NCBI GenBank assembly: GCA_025603075.1
Contig: MU626458.1
Coordinates: forward strand, 1-35,472
DNA: 35,472 nt
Source: Neoconidiobolus thromboides FSU 785
Taxonomy: Eukaryota; Entomophthoromycota; Entomophthoromycetes; Entomophthorales; Neoconidiobolaceae
Direction: 5' to 3'
Positions 10,664 to 21,293 of the stretch are shown piece by piece; positions within the stretch are counted from its first letter, which is position 1, and every line of letters starts with the position of its first letter. Below the pieces are notes generated by a model. That model ran no database searches. It saw only the letters and a list, made by a program, of their open reading frames with translations, and was not told the DNA's origin. The translations under genes were made by a program, and so were the position numbers.

Positions 10664-11360
10664 TAATATTTACTAAATGATTCAACTATTTCATCAAGAT
10701 TTAATAAAAAATAATGATAGTAAATATTCATCAGATAATACATATATTAAATAAAAGTAGAGGAACGGTTTGAAAGATAAAGCAGTAGCTAGGCCAATAT
10801 TTTTTAAATATATATCAAGTAATTTTTAAAAATGCAACAAGAAAAACAGATTTATATAACATATGTGCCAGTATACAGTTAGAAAAAAGTTATTCGAAAA
10901 TAAAATAAATACAGCAATAAAAAACAAAGCAGAGATAGAAGAAATTTTCAATGAAGAAAAAAAATTATACAAATTACATAAATTATGTGTTGATACTCAA
11001 AAAAACACATTTAATGAAACTATTAAAAAATTAAATAACAAAAGTTGTATAATAATTTTAGATTTTAAACAAAATATGGAAATAGGAACAAAAGACTAGA
11101 GATTCAATAAATCTAGATCATTATAATAAACAAGCTATATCAGTCAGTATTAGGCTTTGGTGTTTTACATCTAAAAGATGATAAAACAATAGGCAAAGTT
11201 TACTTTGATTATTCATCTGAAATATTGAATCATGATTCAGCATATGCAGGAGATTGTTTAATCGATTTGATCTCTACAGAGCTTTTATTTAAGAAGTTTA
11301 GAAAAATCAATATATGCGAAGATACAAGAAATCATTTTAGATCTCAAGAGTTCCTACATT

Positions 11361-11468
11361 ATATGGGGATGTTTTTTTCAGCTTCAACATTTTTTCCATC
11401 TTTTAAGCGCTATTTGAGTGGAAAAATTGCTAGTAAAATTATTAAATACAAAAATACATCCCCATATA
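11361..11468 (-). mobile_element. Miniature transposable element nested in the transposase (MITE 5)
   Basis: Full copy: TATATGGGGATGTTTTTTTC ... TTTTTTCCATCTTTTAAGCG ... AAAAATACATCCCCATATAT. It splits the transposase frame between HFRSQEFLHY and the NFFAEHHGKS segment, so it arrived after the large element. TA could be the duplicated target (ATTA|TATGGGG...CCCCATA|TATT), but other copies do not all support TA. Confidence 0.9.
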
Positions 11469-11988
11469 TTTAAACAAATTCACAAAATGAATAATAGTTT
11501 AAATATTAGTCTTAATTTTTTTGCTGAGCATCATGGAAAAAGTATAGTTGATGGACATTTTGGAAACCCTTCAAAATGGAAAAGTAGTTTTGAAGCGTTA
11601 GGTAAAATAGAAGACATTAGTCAATTAATTTCAAGATTTGAGGCTTTTATTTGCGAGCATAATATAAAATTAATAACTCGACTGTTAAAATGGGAAAACA
11701 GATAAATTTTTAAAAAGTATAAAAGAAACAAAAGTATAAAAAGAATAATAGAGATGCAAGGCATTAAAGAAGTATTTACACATTATTAAACATAACAATA
11801 AACTACGTTGTTATCCAGTATCTGATAGATCAAAAAGAGCGATATAGCTACAATTAGAGTTATAAAGTCTATAGAAAATACAAAAATTAAAAGATCAATC
11901 CCAGCTTATCTTACCAAAATAACAGAGAATTTAAATTTTTGACATTTACTAAGCAAGTAGTTTGTTAAATGATAGAAATCAATTACTA

Positions 11989-12093
11989 AATGGGAGTGTT
12001 TTTTTAATTTCATTATTTTTTTCATTTTTTAAGCGCTATTTGAGCAGAAAATTTGTTAGTAAAATCCTTAAACACAAAAATACACCCTCAAAT
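11989..12093 (-). mobile_element. Miniature transposable element (MITE 6)
   Basis: Reverse-orientation copy: ATGGGAGTGTTTTTTTAATT ... TTTTTAAGCGCTATTTGAGC ... AAAAATACACCCTCA. It lies between the transposase 3' end and the subterminal region of copy D, close to the equivalent position of the copy in element B. Confidence 0.88.
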
Positions 12094-12603
12094 GTTAATA
12101 TTACTTAAGTTGTTAATAGCTAAGCTAATAAAGAATTAAAAAGCAAGTAAACATGGTAATAAATAAAAATCATTATTATGTTGTTTATATTATATAAACA
12201 TAATTGGTTACAGTTTTGGGGCTAATTACTCCCTCCCATGCAGTTATTTATTAACTTAGCAATATATTAATAATGTAATTATAACATTAAAATAGTTTAT
12301 TTATTTGATAAAAAATCTGCAATGTTGGTTATAAAGCAGTCAATAATAAACACTTATCAATAAAACTTTATAAGAAGATGTATTTATTTACATACTACAA
12401 CTTTAATCAATATCAATATATGAGTTGTATTAGTAAAAGCTTTGCTAATATGGGAGTTTCGATTAAAATTAGTAGAAATTCTGCCAACTTATAATATAAA
12501 TTATAAATTTAAAACTGCTTCAGGTACTTTTGTTTTTTAATAAATAATTTACTATAAATCACTCTAATTTTTTTAAATATAGAAACTTTTAAAAAAGTTT
12601 TGA

Positions 12604-12709
12604 GTAGGGATGTGTTTTTATATCTAAAAATTTTATATCAATTTATAACAAAGTTCAATATACTTAAAAATCATAGTTATCTTAAACGTTGAAAATAAAA
12701 AAAACCATT
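12604..12709 (+). mobile_element. Badly decayed miniature element (tentative)
   Basis: TAGGGATGTGTTTTTATATC followed by an AATTTTATATCAA stretch resembles the left end of the family, and the tail AAAAAAAACCATTAC could be the right end. The inner AGCGCTT core is lost. It directly precedes a better copy at 12711. Confidence 0.4.
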
Positions 12710-12710
12710 A

Positions 12711-12814
12711 CATGGGGATGTATTTTTGTGTTTAAGGATTTTACTAACAAATTTTCTGTCCAAATAGCACCTGAAAATGGAAAAAGTAATGAAGCCAAAA
12801 AAACACCCCCATAT
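12711..12814 (+). mobile_element. Miniature transposable element (MITE 7)
   Basis: CATGGGGATGTATTTTTGTG ... AAATAGCACCTGAAAATGG ... AAAAAAACACCCCCATAT. The core has one change (AGCACC for AGCGCT). Confidence 0.88.
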
Positions 12815-13872
12815 TTTTTATTAAAAGTAGTAAGTTAATTGGATATAGTAGCAGTATATTATTTTTTTAAATGTCATTGTAAAGCTATTAAGCTTAGAAC
12901 TCTTTGAGACTTTTATATTAAAAATGTTTTTTTAACAATTGTACAATTAAAGCTTTAAAATATTTATAAAATCATACAAATATGATAGTATAACATTGTA
13001 ATATTTTGGTTGAAAAGTATTTAATTTTACTAAGTTTTAAAATGAACAACATAGAACATTTGAAATTTGGAATTTTAAAAAATTCACGATTTATTTTTAG
13101 TATTTAATGAGTTTATAAAATATTGAATATGTATTTGAAAATGAACGGTATTAATTAGTATGAAATCAACTAATTTGCAAAAATAATCAATTACAATAGT
13201 TTCTATATTAATATTAATTATACATTTATTTTACAAAACTTAAAGTTGATATTGAAATAGACATAGACTAATCCCCTTTGTTACTCTTTTCACAAGAGAT
13301 TAGAATGAGTTTGGTATACTATTCTCAAGATATCCAATAGGAATTAAACTCTTTAATTTATTAAATAATCTTATATTTTAACAAAATCGGATTTACTTAT
13401 GGAACAGTTATTCAAAAGCTTTATCTTTAAAGATTATAAACAAATATCAAACATACAATAAAAAGTACATCAGTTTTATAAGTTAAGTCCTTTTATCACT
13501 AAAGCGGATTTAATGAATTTAAAATTTGTATTTGAGTACATTTTTAATAGGGAAAAACGCAAAAAAGTGGAGGAATAAAAAGTTAATTAGAATCTCATTC
13601 AAATTAGATTCACTACCTTTTAGAAAATAAGTCAATTTTATTGGCTGAAATTATTTTCTTATTGGGAATACAAAAATTAAGATGAATTAAGTATAAAGTC
13701 CCAATAAAATTTACAATTACTTAATTAGATATTGTTTTAATTCAATTAAATTGCAAGTATTCTTAGAATTAAGGATACATTATATGGTTAAAATAATCAA
13801 AATAATCATATAAATAACCTTGCATTTTTCAAAACAAACTGCTTTTACTTTTATTAATTACGATACAGCAAT
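12815..13872. other. Intergenic region upstream of the first 7TM receptor
   Basis: About 1 kb of AT-rich sequence with no coherent frame and no repeat that I recognise. It presumably contains the receptor's promoter. Confidence 0.35.
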
Positions 13873-14877
13873 ATGATTTTAGAAGTAGGACAAATTCTTG
13901 CTTTGGTATTCTGCATTATTGGGGTGACACTCAATCTTGTAGTTGGTGGGGTAGTTACTTTTGGGCTTAAACTAAGGACGAGCGATCTAATTTTAATTGC
14001 TATGATAGCAGGGTCAGATTCATTATTTTATCTTAACAACATTATACGTATGATTTTAATAGCTGTTGGATACCTTGTACCAAATACTAGTAATGTTGCT
14101 CCAGATCCAGCTTGGTGGTGTCCATATGATAGTACTATGACTCTAACAGGTTTACAAATCTCAATTGAGTTTGTTGCTTTATTAAGTATAATGAGATATA
14201 TGGGGTTATGTCACAGAAAAAAATTATCGTTCTGGGTTTGGTTCCCATTATCTTGTCTTTCCATTTTATCTGCAGTTGGTTTATTATTAGGAAATTGGTA
14301 TTATGGAATTTATCATTGGTCAGAATCTCATTTATTTTGCTTACCAGTCATCAATCCTTTCAGAGCATTTAGCAACGATAATCGTGATTACTTTGTAACT
14401 TGGTTTTCATCTTTCATGGGGAGATTTTTTATCTCTTTAATTATTATTGTTTTTTGCTATTTCAAAGTAGCCCAAGTTTATCGTCAAGCTATAACACAAT
14501 CAGGTATGATGGCAATTAAAGCGCAACAAGAAGAAGGATACGAAAGTGATGGTATTTCTCTTAATGAAGCTAATAAAATTGATGAAATTTCCAAGTTAAA
14601 TCAACAAATCAAAGCCCAAAAAGTATTTGCAACACTCAAATTAATGGGTGCAGCATTTGCATATATCATCTGTGTATTACCAGATATGGTTGTAAGTATC
14701 TTTTACATTCAGGAGCACTATCTGACCGATCCTAAAATTTATATAACAACGCATTTGCTAATGTGTTGTGGAGGTCTAGTGAACGCACTTTTTGTTCTTT
14801 CCTCTCATGATCCTTCTAAACGTTATCTTAAGAGTTTATTCGTGAAAGAAGAGGAAGGAGAAGAGGATTACGAATAA
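13873..14877 (+). CDS. Rhodopsin-like 7TM G-protein-coupled receptor (receptor 1)
   Basis: An intronless 334-aa membrane protein with seven hydrophobic segments, in the plasma membrane by inference. Ligand unknown. TM1 starts almost at the N-terminus (GQILALVFCIIGVTLNLVVG), with no signal peptide. TM2 holds GSDSLFYLNNIIRMI. The loop before TM3 has PAWWCPYD, whose Cys probably bridges to the Cys in ESHLFCLP of the second external loop. TM3 ends in SIMRY at the place of the canonical DRY. The long third inner loop is charged (residues about 210-255, with KAQQEEGYESDGIS). TM6 contains ICVLPDMVVSI. TM7 ends in SSHDPSKRYL, in the position of NPxxY plus helix 8. The acidic C-tail is very short (EEEGEEDYE). 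It shares the fold and motifs with the receptors at 18606 and 21294 but is the most divergent of the three. Confidence 0.85.
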   Translation: MILEVGQILALVFCIIGVTLNLVVGGVVTFGLKLRTSDLILIAMIAGSDSLFYLNNIIRMILIAVGYLVPNTSNVAPDPAWWCPYDSTMTLTGLQISIEFVALLSIMRYMGLCHRKKLSFWVWFPLSCLSILSAVGLLLGNWYYGIYHWSESHLFCLPVINPFRAFSNDNRDYFVTWFSSFMGRFFISLIIIVFCYFKVAQVYRQAITQSGMMAIKAQQEEGYESDGISLNEANKIDEISKLNQQIKAQKVFATLKLMGAAFAYIICVLPDMVVSIFYIQEHYLTDPKIYITTHLLMCCGGLVNALFVLSSHDPSKRYLKSLFVKEEEGEEDYE

Positions 14878-15190
14878 GTATTCAGTTTGTATTGTTAAAT
14901 TATTTAATAAGCTTTCTAATAGTTTAATAAGTCGAAATAAATTAAACCTTATCTTATTTAAAAGATCCCTTATCTATTTTTATAAATTATATAAGCTCAA
15001 TAAATAGGGAGTTTTTATTCAAGGTTATATTATATAAGTAGCTTATAGTTTATAATCATATTTAAATACTCAATTATTGAGAATCGAAATAACTAAGTCT
15101 GTAGGCTTTCTTATAGTACTTTGTTTGACATTCTATTACTATTTGTTATTTAAAATAGTTAAAATAGATCCCTATAACTTTAAAGATAAG

Positions 15191-15298
15191 ATATGGGAGT
15201 GTTTTTTTTGACTTTATTACTTTTTCCATTTTTTAAGCACTATTTGAATGTAAAATTTGGTGGTAAGATTCTTAAACACAAAAAGACATCCCCATATA
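15191..15298 (-). mobile_element. Miniature transposable element (MITE 8)
   Basis: ATATGGGAGTGTTTTTTTTG ... TTTTTAAGCACTATTTGAAT ... AAAAAGACATCCCCATAT. Reverse orientation, 3' of receptor 1. Confidence 0.88.
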
Positions 15299-15431
15299 TA
15301 TTTTTAACATTAATTCAATAAATGACGTAAAGATTATATAATAACTAATTTATAAGAACGACTATTGATAACTTATTACAGTATTTTATAAATCAAAATT
15401 ATTCCTATACAATATCTAATTACTCTTTATA

Positions 15432-15476
15432 GTAAATATATTTTTAATAAATATATTTTTAATAAATATATTTTTG
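15432..15476. repeat. Tandem repeat, three 15-bp units
   Basis: The unit TAAATATATTTTTAA is repeated three times in a row with no visible change until the last bases. Confidence 0.8.
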
Positions 15477-16456
15477 TCACCTATTTTAATATAGTATATT
15501 CCTAAAATTATTATTTCAAAAAGCTTCTATTCGATTTAAAATGTTTATGATATTAATTTATCTAACTAATATGTTTGATACTATTTATTAACCCTTATTG
15601 AAATGAAATAATATAATGCATTCAAGTCATAATTAAAAGCAAATATATTAAATATATTAAACATACTTATTTAGTAATGTACTCTCGATAGTTTATGTTA
15701 TTTCAATCTGGGGTTTGAGGAAAATAATTTATTACAGTTTAAATATTTAAAGAGAATACTAAAGAATAGTTATATTAATAAATATAATATTAAATATATT
15801 TCTTGCCTTTAGAAATTTCGAATATAAAATAATTAAATGTGGGTTATTATTTGTCTAAGAATATAGATTAAAAATTCATAAAAGTGATTGTATTTAATAA
15901 TACAATACATATATTGTATAACATAAAATAATCAAATATATAAGATAATAACATCAGGCATAGAAGAGCAGTAAATTTAAACCAAAGGCTTATTTTTCCT
16001 TAGGTTTGATTTCTTGAAATTTTCATTTTAACATGTTATGAAAATAATTTTATTTGCTTCTAAAATTAGTATAAATAGGAATGCTTTTTAGCTTGTCATC
16101 TAACTAGTGTATTTACACAAAAGATGATAAAGCAGTGAAACGAGAAATATTCCAATATAGACTTTATAAAATCGAGTTTGGATCAATGATAGTATTTATT
16201 TTTAGCTTTAATCAAGTTTTTAGATTTATCGATATGATATTTAATATAAAGTAGGTTAATAAGAATATACTATATAGTAACACCAAAGTTGTATTCTATT
16301 TAATTCAATATTATAAGTTTAAAAATAGCATTAAAGCAAGAAAGTTTATAAACAATATCAAAAACTAAAAGTTTACTCTCAAAAGCATCGGCTACAACTA
16401 TATATTCAAAACAGTAATTTAGCTTATTTATCTAAATCTCACTTAAAAGCGGCTCA

Positions 16457-16512
16457 ACTAGTCAGCAACCTGGGAACTGGAATAAACAATAGTATTGAAG
16501 TAGCTGACTAGT
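16457..16512. repeat. Small inverted repeat (10-bp arms)
   Basis: ACTAGTCAGC (16457-16466) and GCTGACTAGT (16503-16512) are perfect inverted arms around a 36-base loop. Role unknown. Confidence 0.5.
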
Positions 16513-16808
16513 CAAAGCCGTTAAAAACGGGATTAGGTATTGGGCTATGGGTTTGAAATTTTTGCTGGAAAAAAGTTCTAAATTGAAGATATTAAATGAA
16601 CTAAAAAGCAGCTGCAATCAACTTTTATAAGGCTAGTTGTTTTAGATCAGTTTTTATATTGAAATACTAATTTAACATTGATATTAGGGTTAGAAATAAA
16701 ATTATTCAAATATTTGTTAACAATTTTGCTTTTCTGTTGTAAAAATTGATCCTTATAGAAATTCCACTCAAAGTTTACAGTCTACACTGTAATAATACCC
16801 TGGGAAAA

Positions 16809-16910
16809 ATATGGTGATATGTTTTTGTGCAAGATTTTTACTCAATTTTTCCACTTAAATAGTGGTTAAAAGATGAAAAAAGTTATGAAGCCAGAAAAAC
16901 ACCTCATATA
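16809..16910 (+). mobile_element. Miniature transposable element (MITE 9)
   Basis: ATATGGTGATATGTTTTTGT ... CCACTTAAATAGTGGTTAAA ... CCAGAAAAACACCTCATAT. A somewhat diverged copy about 220 bases upstream of the F-box gene. Confidence 0.8.
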
Positions 16911-17129
16911 CTGTAAAAAAATTGTTAGTGATAGGAAAGAATTAAACTAAAAATAGATTACGTAGTAAAACCTAATTCCATTATTGGTTTATTTTATCGC
17001 GTTAATTAAAACAAGCTTTCATTATCCTACTTTTTATTTGTAAAAATGTGTAAAATTAAGGATCTCTCAACAGACTATAACTCATTTTTATCACACTCTA
17101 GTAAAATTTAAAAGAGGTCTTACTTTACT

Positions 17130-18542
17130 ATGGAAAATCATAATGTTAAAAGGACCAAGTTCGAGAGAGAAGGTAAACAAAAAGCGCCCCCTAGACTCCC
17201 GTTGGAATTAATGCACAACATTTTTGAGTATTTAGGTAATCAAGATATTGTAGATTGGATTTGTTTAAACAAGGCAATGTTCGAGTATTTTATACCGATT
17301 ATATATAAAGAAATCACAACTTCCAGTAGAATAGATATGGGGAACATCAATCTGGAAAAATATGGTAACCATATCAAAACTATCAATATGACAAATGAAG
17401 AAAATGAAACAAACAAAATAGAATTACTTTTTAAGCTGAATCAATTACACCCTGGTACTATTTATAATTTAAAATGTACTTATGAAGTGGCCAAAGCTCT
17501 AAGTCAATATTATTGTCTCCCAATAAACAAGTATATTTTGGACAATTTTAAAATTATTGAATTATATCATCCTTTTAATTCGATAAAAGAAGAAATGATA
17601 CCTTTCTCTATGCCAACGAGTTTCAGTAAAAACAATATAATTAATGGAGTAGAAAAAGTTGTAGTTAATAAAATAAAAGGAGAGGTAAATACAAATTATC
17701 TCGAATATTTATCCAAAGACAAAATCAAATACATATATTTTAATACTCATTCATCTATTTTCTTACGAAATTTCCCGGAACAAATATGTTCATTCCATAA
17801 TCTTAACACTTTAAAAATTAAAAGCAAAGGGTACGAATTAAATGTAAGGTCAATATTGTCATGTAAATATCCAAGTCTGGAAACGCTCTACCTTGAAATA
17901 CAAAATTATCATATGATTGAAGATGGTATACGTACTCTTTTATTGGATTCTTACAATTTCCCAATATTAAAGAAATTAATGCTGCATATGGCTTATAAAT
18001 TTACATTTACAGGTCAATTTAAATTATTAAATGTGCTTTATTTAACAACACATGCTCAATTAGATGAACTTAAATTTGATTTTATGCTGTTTCCAAAACT
18101 TCAAGCTCTTCATTTGATAAGAGAAGATAAAATCTTTTCCCATACAACATTTAATTTTATCAACGCTGAAAAAAGCGAGTTAAAAAAATTGGCATTCCAT
18201 AACATTATATTTACTGATACATATTTTAACTATTTATCAAAGAACTTGAAATTTTTAAAGGTCCTTTACCTTGATAATAGTGGAATTGATAGTTCTGAAG
18301 ATGATACAGTAGATAATAGTTGCTTCATGTTGACTTTGAGATATTTTATATATGAAAATTCAGATAGTACTTTTCTGAATTGGTATTTGAGTCATTTTCC
18401 CAATCTTAAATACTTGTTTTGTAAAAAAGATAGCATAGAGCATATAAATGAGCAGTTTCCATCTATCGTTTGTTTAAAGGATTTATTTGACCCATATTTA
18501 AAACAATTTACATTTTCATTTCAAAACAACTTTTTATTCTAA
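17130..18542 (+). CDS. F-box protein with leucine-rich-repeat-like body
   Basis: Intronless, 470 aa. After a short basic N-terminus comes an F-box (about residues 21-62: PPRLPLELMHNIFEYLGNQD then the IVDWICLNKAMFEYF helices), the segment that binds Skp1 in SCF ubiquitin ligases. The remaining ~400 residues have irregular leucine-rich repeats (for example LNTLKIKSKG, SLETLYLEIQNYH, KLMLHMAYKF, LKVLYLDNSGI), which in this class recognise the substrate. It is therefore a likely substrate adaptor for ubiquitylation in cytosol or nucleus. Substrate unknown. Such F-box/LRR genes are often expanded and fast-evolving in fungi. It faces the minus-strand receptor at 18606 with only ~60 bases between the stop codons. 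Confidence 0.85.
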   Translation: MENHNVKRTKFEREGKQKAPPRLPLELMHNIFEYLGNQDIVDWICLNKAMFEYFIPIIYKEITTSSRIDMGNINLEKYGNHIKTINMTNEENETNKIELLFKLNQLHPGTIYNLKCTYEVAKALSQYYCLPINKYILDNFKIIELYHPFNSIKEEMIPFSMPTSFSKNNIINGVEKVVVNKIKGEVNTNYLEYLSKDKIKYIYFNTHSSIFLRNFPEQICSFHNLNTLKIKSKGYELNVRSILSCKYPSLETLYLEIQNYHMIEDGIRTLLLDSYNFPILKKLMLHMAYKFTFTGQFKLLNVLYLTTHAQLDELKFDFMLFPKLQALHLIREDKIFSHTTFNFINAEKSELKKLAFHNIIFTDTYFNYLSKNLKFLKVLYLDNSGIDSSEDDTVDNSCFMLTLRYFIYENSDSTFLNWYLSHFPNLKYLFCKKDSIEHINEQFPSIVCLKDLFDPYLKQFTFSFQNNFLF

Positions 18543-18605
18543 TAATTATAATAAATGTTTCTTTTTACTAACTTTATTTCTAAAAATGTATTATTATTTA
18601 TTTAA

Positions 18606-19634
18606 TTATAGAAAGTAAGATTTAATATCATTAACCAAACATTCGATTTTGAACAGCAAATATCGCTTAGAAGGATCATGAGATAAAAAAACAAAGATGG
18701 CATTAATTAGTCCATAAGAACTTAAAAGTAAATTTGATGAGATAAGGGTCTTTGTCCCAATACCACTGTACTCATATGCTTTTGGAATCAACTTAAGGAT
18801 ACTTATGAATATATCTGGTAATATACACAGAGAATAAGCCAACGCAGCTCCAATGAGCTTAAAGGTAGTAACCCATTTCTGTCGATTTAATTTTTGCTGC
18901 ATCTTTTGATTCACAATAATTGAAGAATCAAAATATTGTGATCCAGATTGAGAGGTTGCTCGTCTGCCATTTATGCTTGAAGTTACTTCGGCTTTTAAAA
19001 CTATATCATCAGATGACATTAGATCGTAGTAAGTATTAGATATATTTGAGTATGAGATTGTAATGAATATTAAAGATATGATTGAACGTATTGTATAATT
19101 TGCAAACCAGAAATAGTAATAATATTCAAGAAATTGATTAGGGTCATTGGGATTATCAGTAACTATACATACAAGTTTAGTAAGTGACCATTTGTAATAT
19201 CCGTCTTTAATATAAACTAACGAAAATGCTAAATTAGTGATAAGGGATATAAACGATGCTAAATAAAACCATTTTTGATTTACTTCTCTCTTTTTACATA
19301 TACATAAGTATCTCATATAACTAAGGATTGCTACACTTTCTAAACAAGATAGATAAATCGCCATATCAATTGTTGCATCAAAACGACACCACCACAAAGG
19401 TTCGGGGTGCAAAGATTCCGTATCAACTATCAGATACTCAATGCCAATTAAGAGCATCCTTAGTAAATTATGTAAATAGTAATAGGAATCAACTATAGCT
19501 ATATATAGGATTAACTTTAAGTCACTACTCCTTAATTCTAATCCAACGCTAACAATCAAGGCTATAATGACATTTAAAATTAATCCTATAGTTGCTATTA
19601 CTACTTGTATACTTTGCTCAATCGATAGTAGCAT
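18606..19634 (-). CDS. Rhodopsin-like 7TM G-protein-coupled receptor (receptor 2)
   Basis: Intronless, 342 aa. It is a close paralogue of the receptor at 21294-22319: the N-terminus (MLLSxxQSIQVVIAxIGLIL), PxWWCxFDATIDMAxYL, the YYYYFWF segment before TM5, ICILPDI/VCLLPDI in TM6 and LLLSSYGLxNxxFV plus SHDPSxxYL in TM7 are shared. TM3 ends in LSYMRYL rather than DRY. The Cys of WWC and the Cys of TKLVCIV can form the usual loop disulphide. The third inner loop (about residues 205-250) is Ser-rich and could be phosphorylated. Ligand and coupled G protein cannot be read from the sequence. Confidence 0.88.
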   Translation of the reverse strand: MLLSIEQSIQVVIATIGLILNVIIALIVSVGLELRSSDLKLILYIAIVDSYYYLHNLLRMLLIGIEYLIVDTESLHPEPLWWCRFDATIDMAIYLSCLESVAILSYMRYLCICKKREVNQKWFYLASFISLITNLAFSLVYIKDGYYKWSLTKLVCIVTDNPNDPNQFLEYYYYFWFANYTIRSIISLIFITISYSNISNTYYDLMSSDDIVLKAEVTSSINGRRATSQSGSQYFDSSIIVNQKMQQKLNRQKWVTTFKLIGAALAYSLCILPDIFISILKLIPKAYEYSGIGTKTLISSNLLLSSYGLINAIFVFLSHDPSKRYLLFKIECLVNDIKSYFL

Positions 19635-21293
19635 CTTGGATTAATAAAGAGTAATAAGAAAAACTTTTGATAAATTTTAATATTTATTCATCCCAACATC
19701 GCCTTTAATAGGTTTATTTAATGTTCATAGATTTAGTATCATTCGCGCAAAATATACTTTAAATGGATAGATGTAGAAGTATAACGTGCTATATTGTTTT
19801 CAGATGACTAAAAAATAAAGCCAATTTAAGTAACTTTGAAAGCCAAAAACTACCAGATAAATATAAAATTTATATTTTAACTCTGAGGCTTATTTTATTG
19901 GTCATATTTAATGCATGGGACTAGCCGTAACCATTAAATAAAAAATGGTATTCTCATATCTTTATTAGTATTAGTCATATTTTGTATATTCTTTTATTAT
20001 TTTAATCCCGCATATTTGTTGTTTCCAAATTTATTGAAGTATCAAATTGGAACATTTGGTACTCGCTAGAACTTTGTTACAAAAAGCATCAAAGCACTTA
20101 CCTATGTATTAAAATTATTTTACCTCAAAATAATAATTGATATAATCAATTTATAATATGAGGATATTGGTGCTGTAGTATACATATAAGTTAAGTAGGT
20201 CATACCTTTATATTATTACAATCACTTTGAATCCTTTCATATTTTCGATCCTTATCTACGTAAATTAATATTTTACTTATTTTTAAAATTATGAATTCTA
20301 ATAATAATTTTAAATATTGATCTAAAAATATCATGTTTGTTACATACGAAATAATTTAAACCAATTATCTTTAATAAAATTTTGATATTTCACTTATTAG
20401 AAAGTGTTCCTTTCACCAGTATAAACACGGAAAATAAGGTATATAAAGGTATGTAGATTCTTTGTATACTATTGCTTTTTTAGTAAAGTATTTATGAATT
20501 TTTATTGTGATGCTTTTAGAATTAAATCCACGATCATTATACGGCTTAATTTTTTCCGATTTCGGGTAATATGTGTATGTCTCCCCCCACATATTCTCAC
20601 TGCTAATAAAACGTATATGATGTTTCTATTTTTTTTTAAATTTATTAAATATTCATAAATGATGTGAAATATTTATCACTTCTATTCTAATATGGAAATA
20701 AGCATTATAAATTATCTAAATAAATATATTAAAAGTAAGGATTAATATTGCCAAAATAAAAGATATTACTTTTTACGTTTTTAACATTTATCCTTAAGAT
20801 ATGGGGTTGTTTTTTTTGGTTCCATGAGTTTTTTCATTTTAAAGCGCTATTTTAGCGGAAAGATTATTAGTAGAATTCTTAAACAAAAAGACACATCCCC
20901 ATATGCTAGTTAATTAAACATGTATATGTTAATATATCATTTATTAATTTTTTTAAGTGATAATATATAAATAATATTAAGTAAAATTCAAAATAAAAAC
21001 TTAGAGTTTATAAAGGTTTTGTTCAATACAAATTTAAATTACATCATTCTAATAAGCTACAAAATGTTAAATATTTTTTTAATGTAAATTATTTCTATCA
21101 ATAATCATATTTATATAGACCAAGTTACTCGTTTATAAAATCAATATAAGGTTAATATCATGATGCTTAGAAATAAATACTTTATTATTAGTATCCTTAG
21201 AAAGCTAAACGTTGGACAAATTGTAATAATAGTTTCAACTATAAAATGAATATAAAGTTTAAATCTCATCTGCTATTTCACTTATTTAAATTT
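19635..21293. other. Intergenic region between receptors 2 and 3
   Basis: About 1.65 kb of AT-rich DNA containing the promoter of receptor 2, one miniature element (20799-20904) and the 3' flank of receptor 3. No further frame is supported. Confidence 0.45.
20799..20904 (-). mobile_element. Miniature transposable element (MITE 10)
   Basis: ATATGGGGTTGTTTTTTTTG ... TTTTAAAGCGCTATTTTAGC ... AAAGACACATCCCCATAT. Symmetric ends, flanked by AAG and GCT, so no TA duplication is visible here. Confidence 0.88.

Larger units (their letters stand above)
10240..11705 (+). pseudogene. Degenerate transposase of the large transposon
   Basis: This is one gene broken by stops, frameshifts and miniature-element insertions. 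The frame opens at 10240 (MQTFITKLQNRIFENFN...), meets a TGA at 10396, and continues in the same frame through KISALRETGNKNQQ. Later pieces include a Cys pair near 10855-10870 (in the N-terminal half), then KSCIIILDFKQNMEIG (about 11041-11088), AYAGDCLIDLISTELL, EDTRNHFRSQEFLHY (to about 11358), a miniature-element insertion, and NFFAEHHGKSIVDGHFG. The spacing of LDF, (E/S)D..NHFR and the H/D-rich VDGHFG motifs suggests an RNase-H-like DDE/D nuclease, but the catalytic triad is inferred. I recognise no named superfamily with certainty. It cannot be functional as it stands. Confidence 0.7.
9984..12600 (+). mobile_element. Large DNA transposon, nearly full length but decayed (copy D)
   Basis: The left end at 9984 begins TATATGGGGTTGTCCGAATT, the inverted counterpart of the element end at 34979 (TATGTGGGGTTGTCTGATTA). 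The body carries a broken transposase frame (10240-11705). The right part (about 12095-12595) matches the sequences at both window edges, including the subterminal CTCCCTCCCATGCAG. The final terminal repeat is missing: the match stops near 12600, where a degraded miniature element seems to begin. Miniature elements are inserted at 11361-11468 and 11989-12093, and a fragment at 10630-10663. Confidence 0.8.
14878..17129. other. Long gene-free region with two miniature elements
   Basis: About 2.25 kb without a supported gene. It holds two miniature elements (15191-15298, 16809-16910), a short tandem repeat (15432-15476) and a small inverted repeat (16457-16512). The rest is featureless AT-rich DNA, including the promoter region of the F-box gene. 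Confidence 0.45.

Noticed and set aside
10453-11473. Several separate small genes in the transposon region
   Set aside because: The frames are fragments of one broken transposase. Parts of two of them are translated miniature-element sequence.
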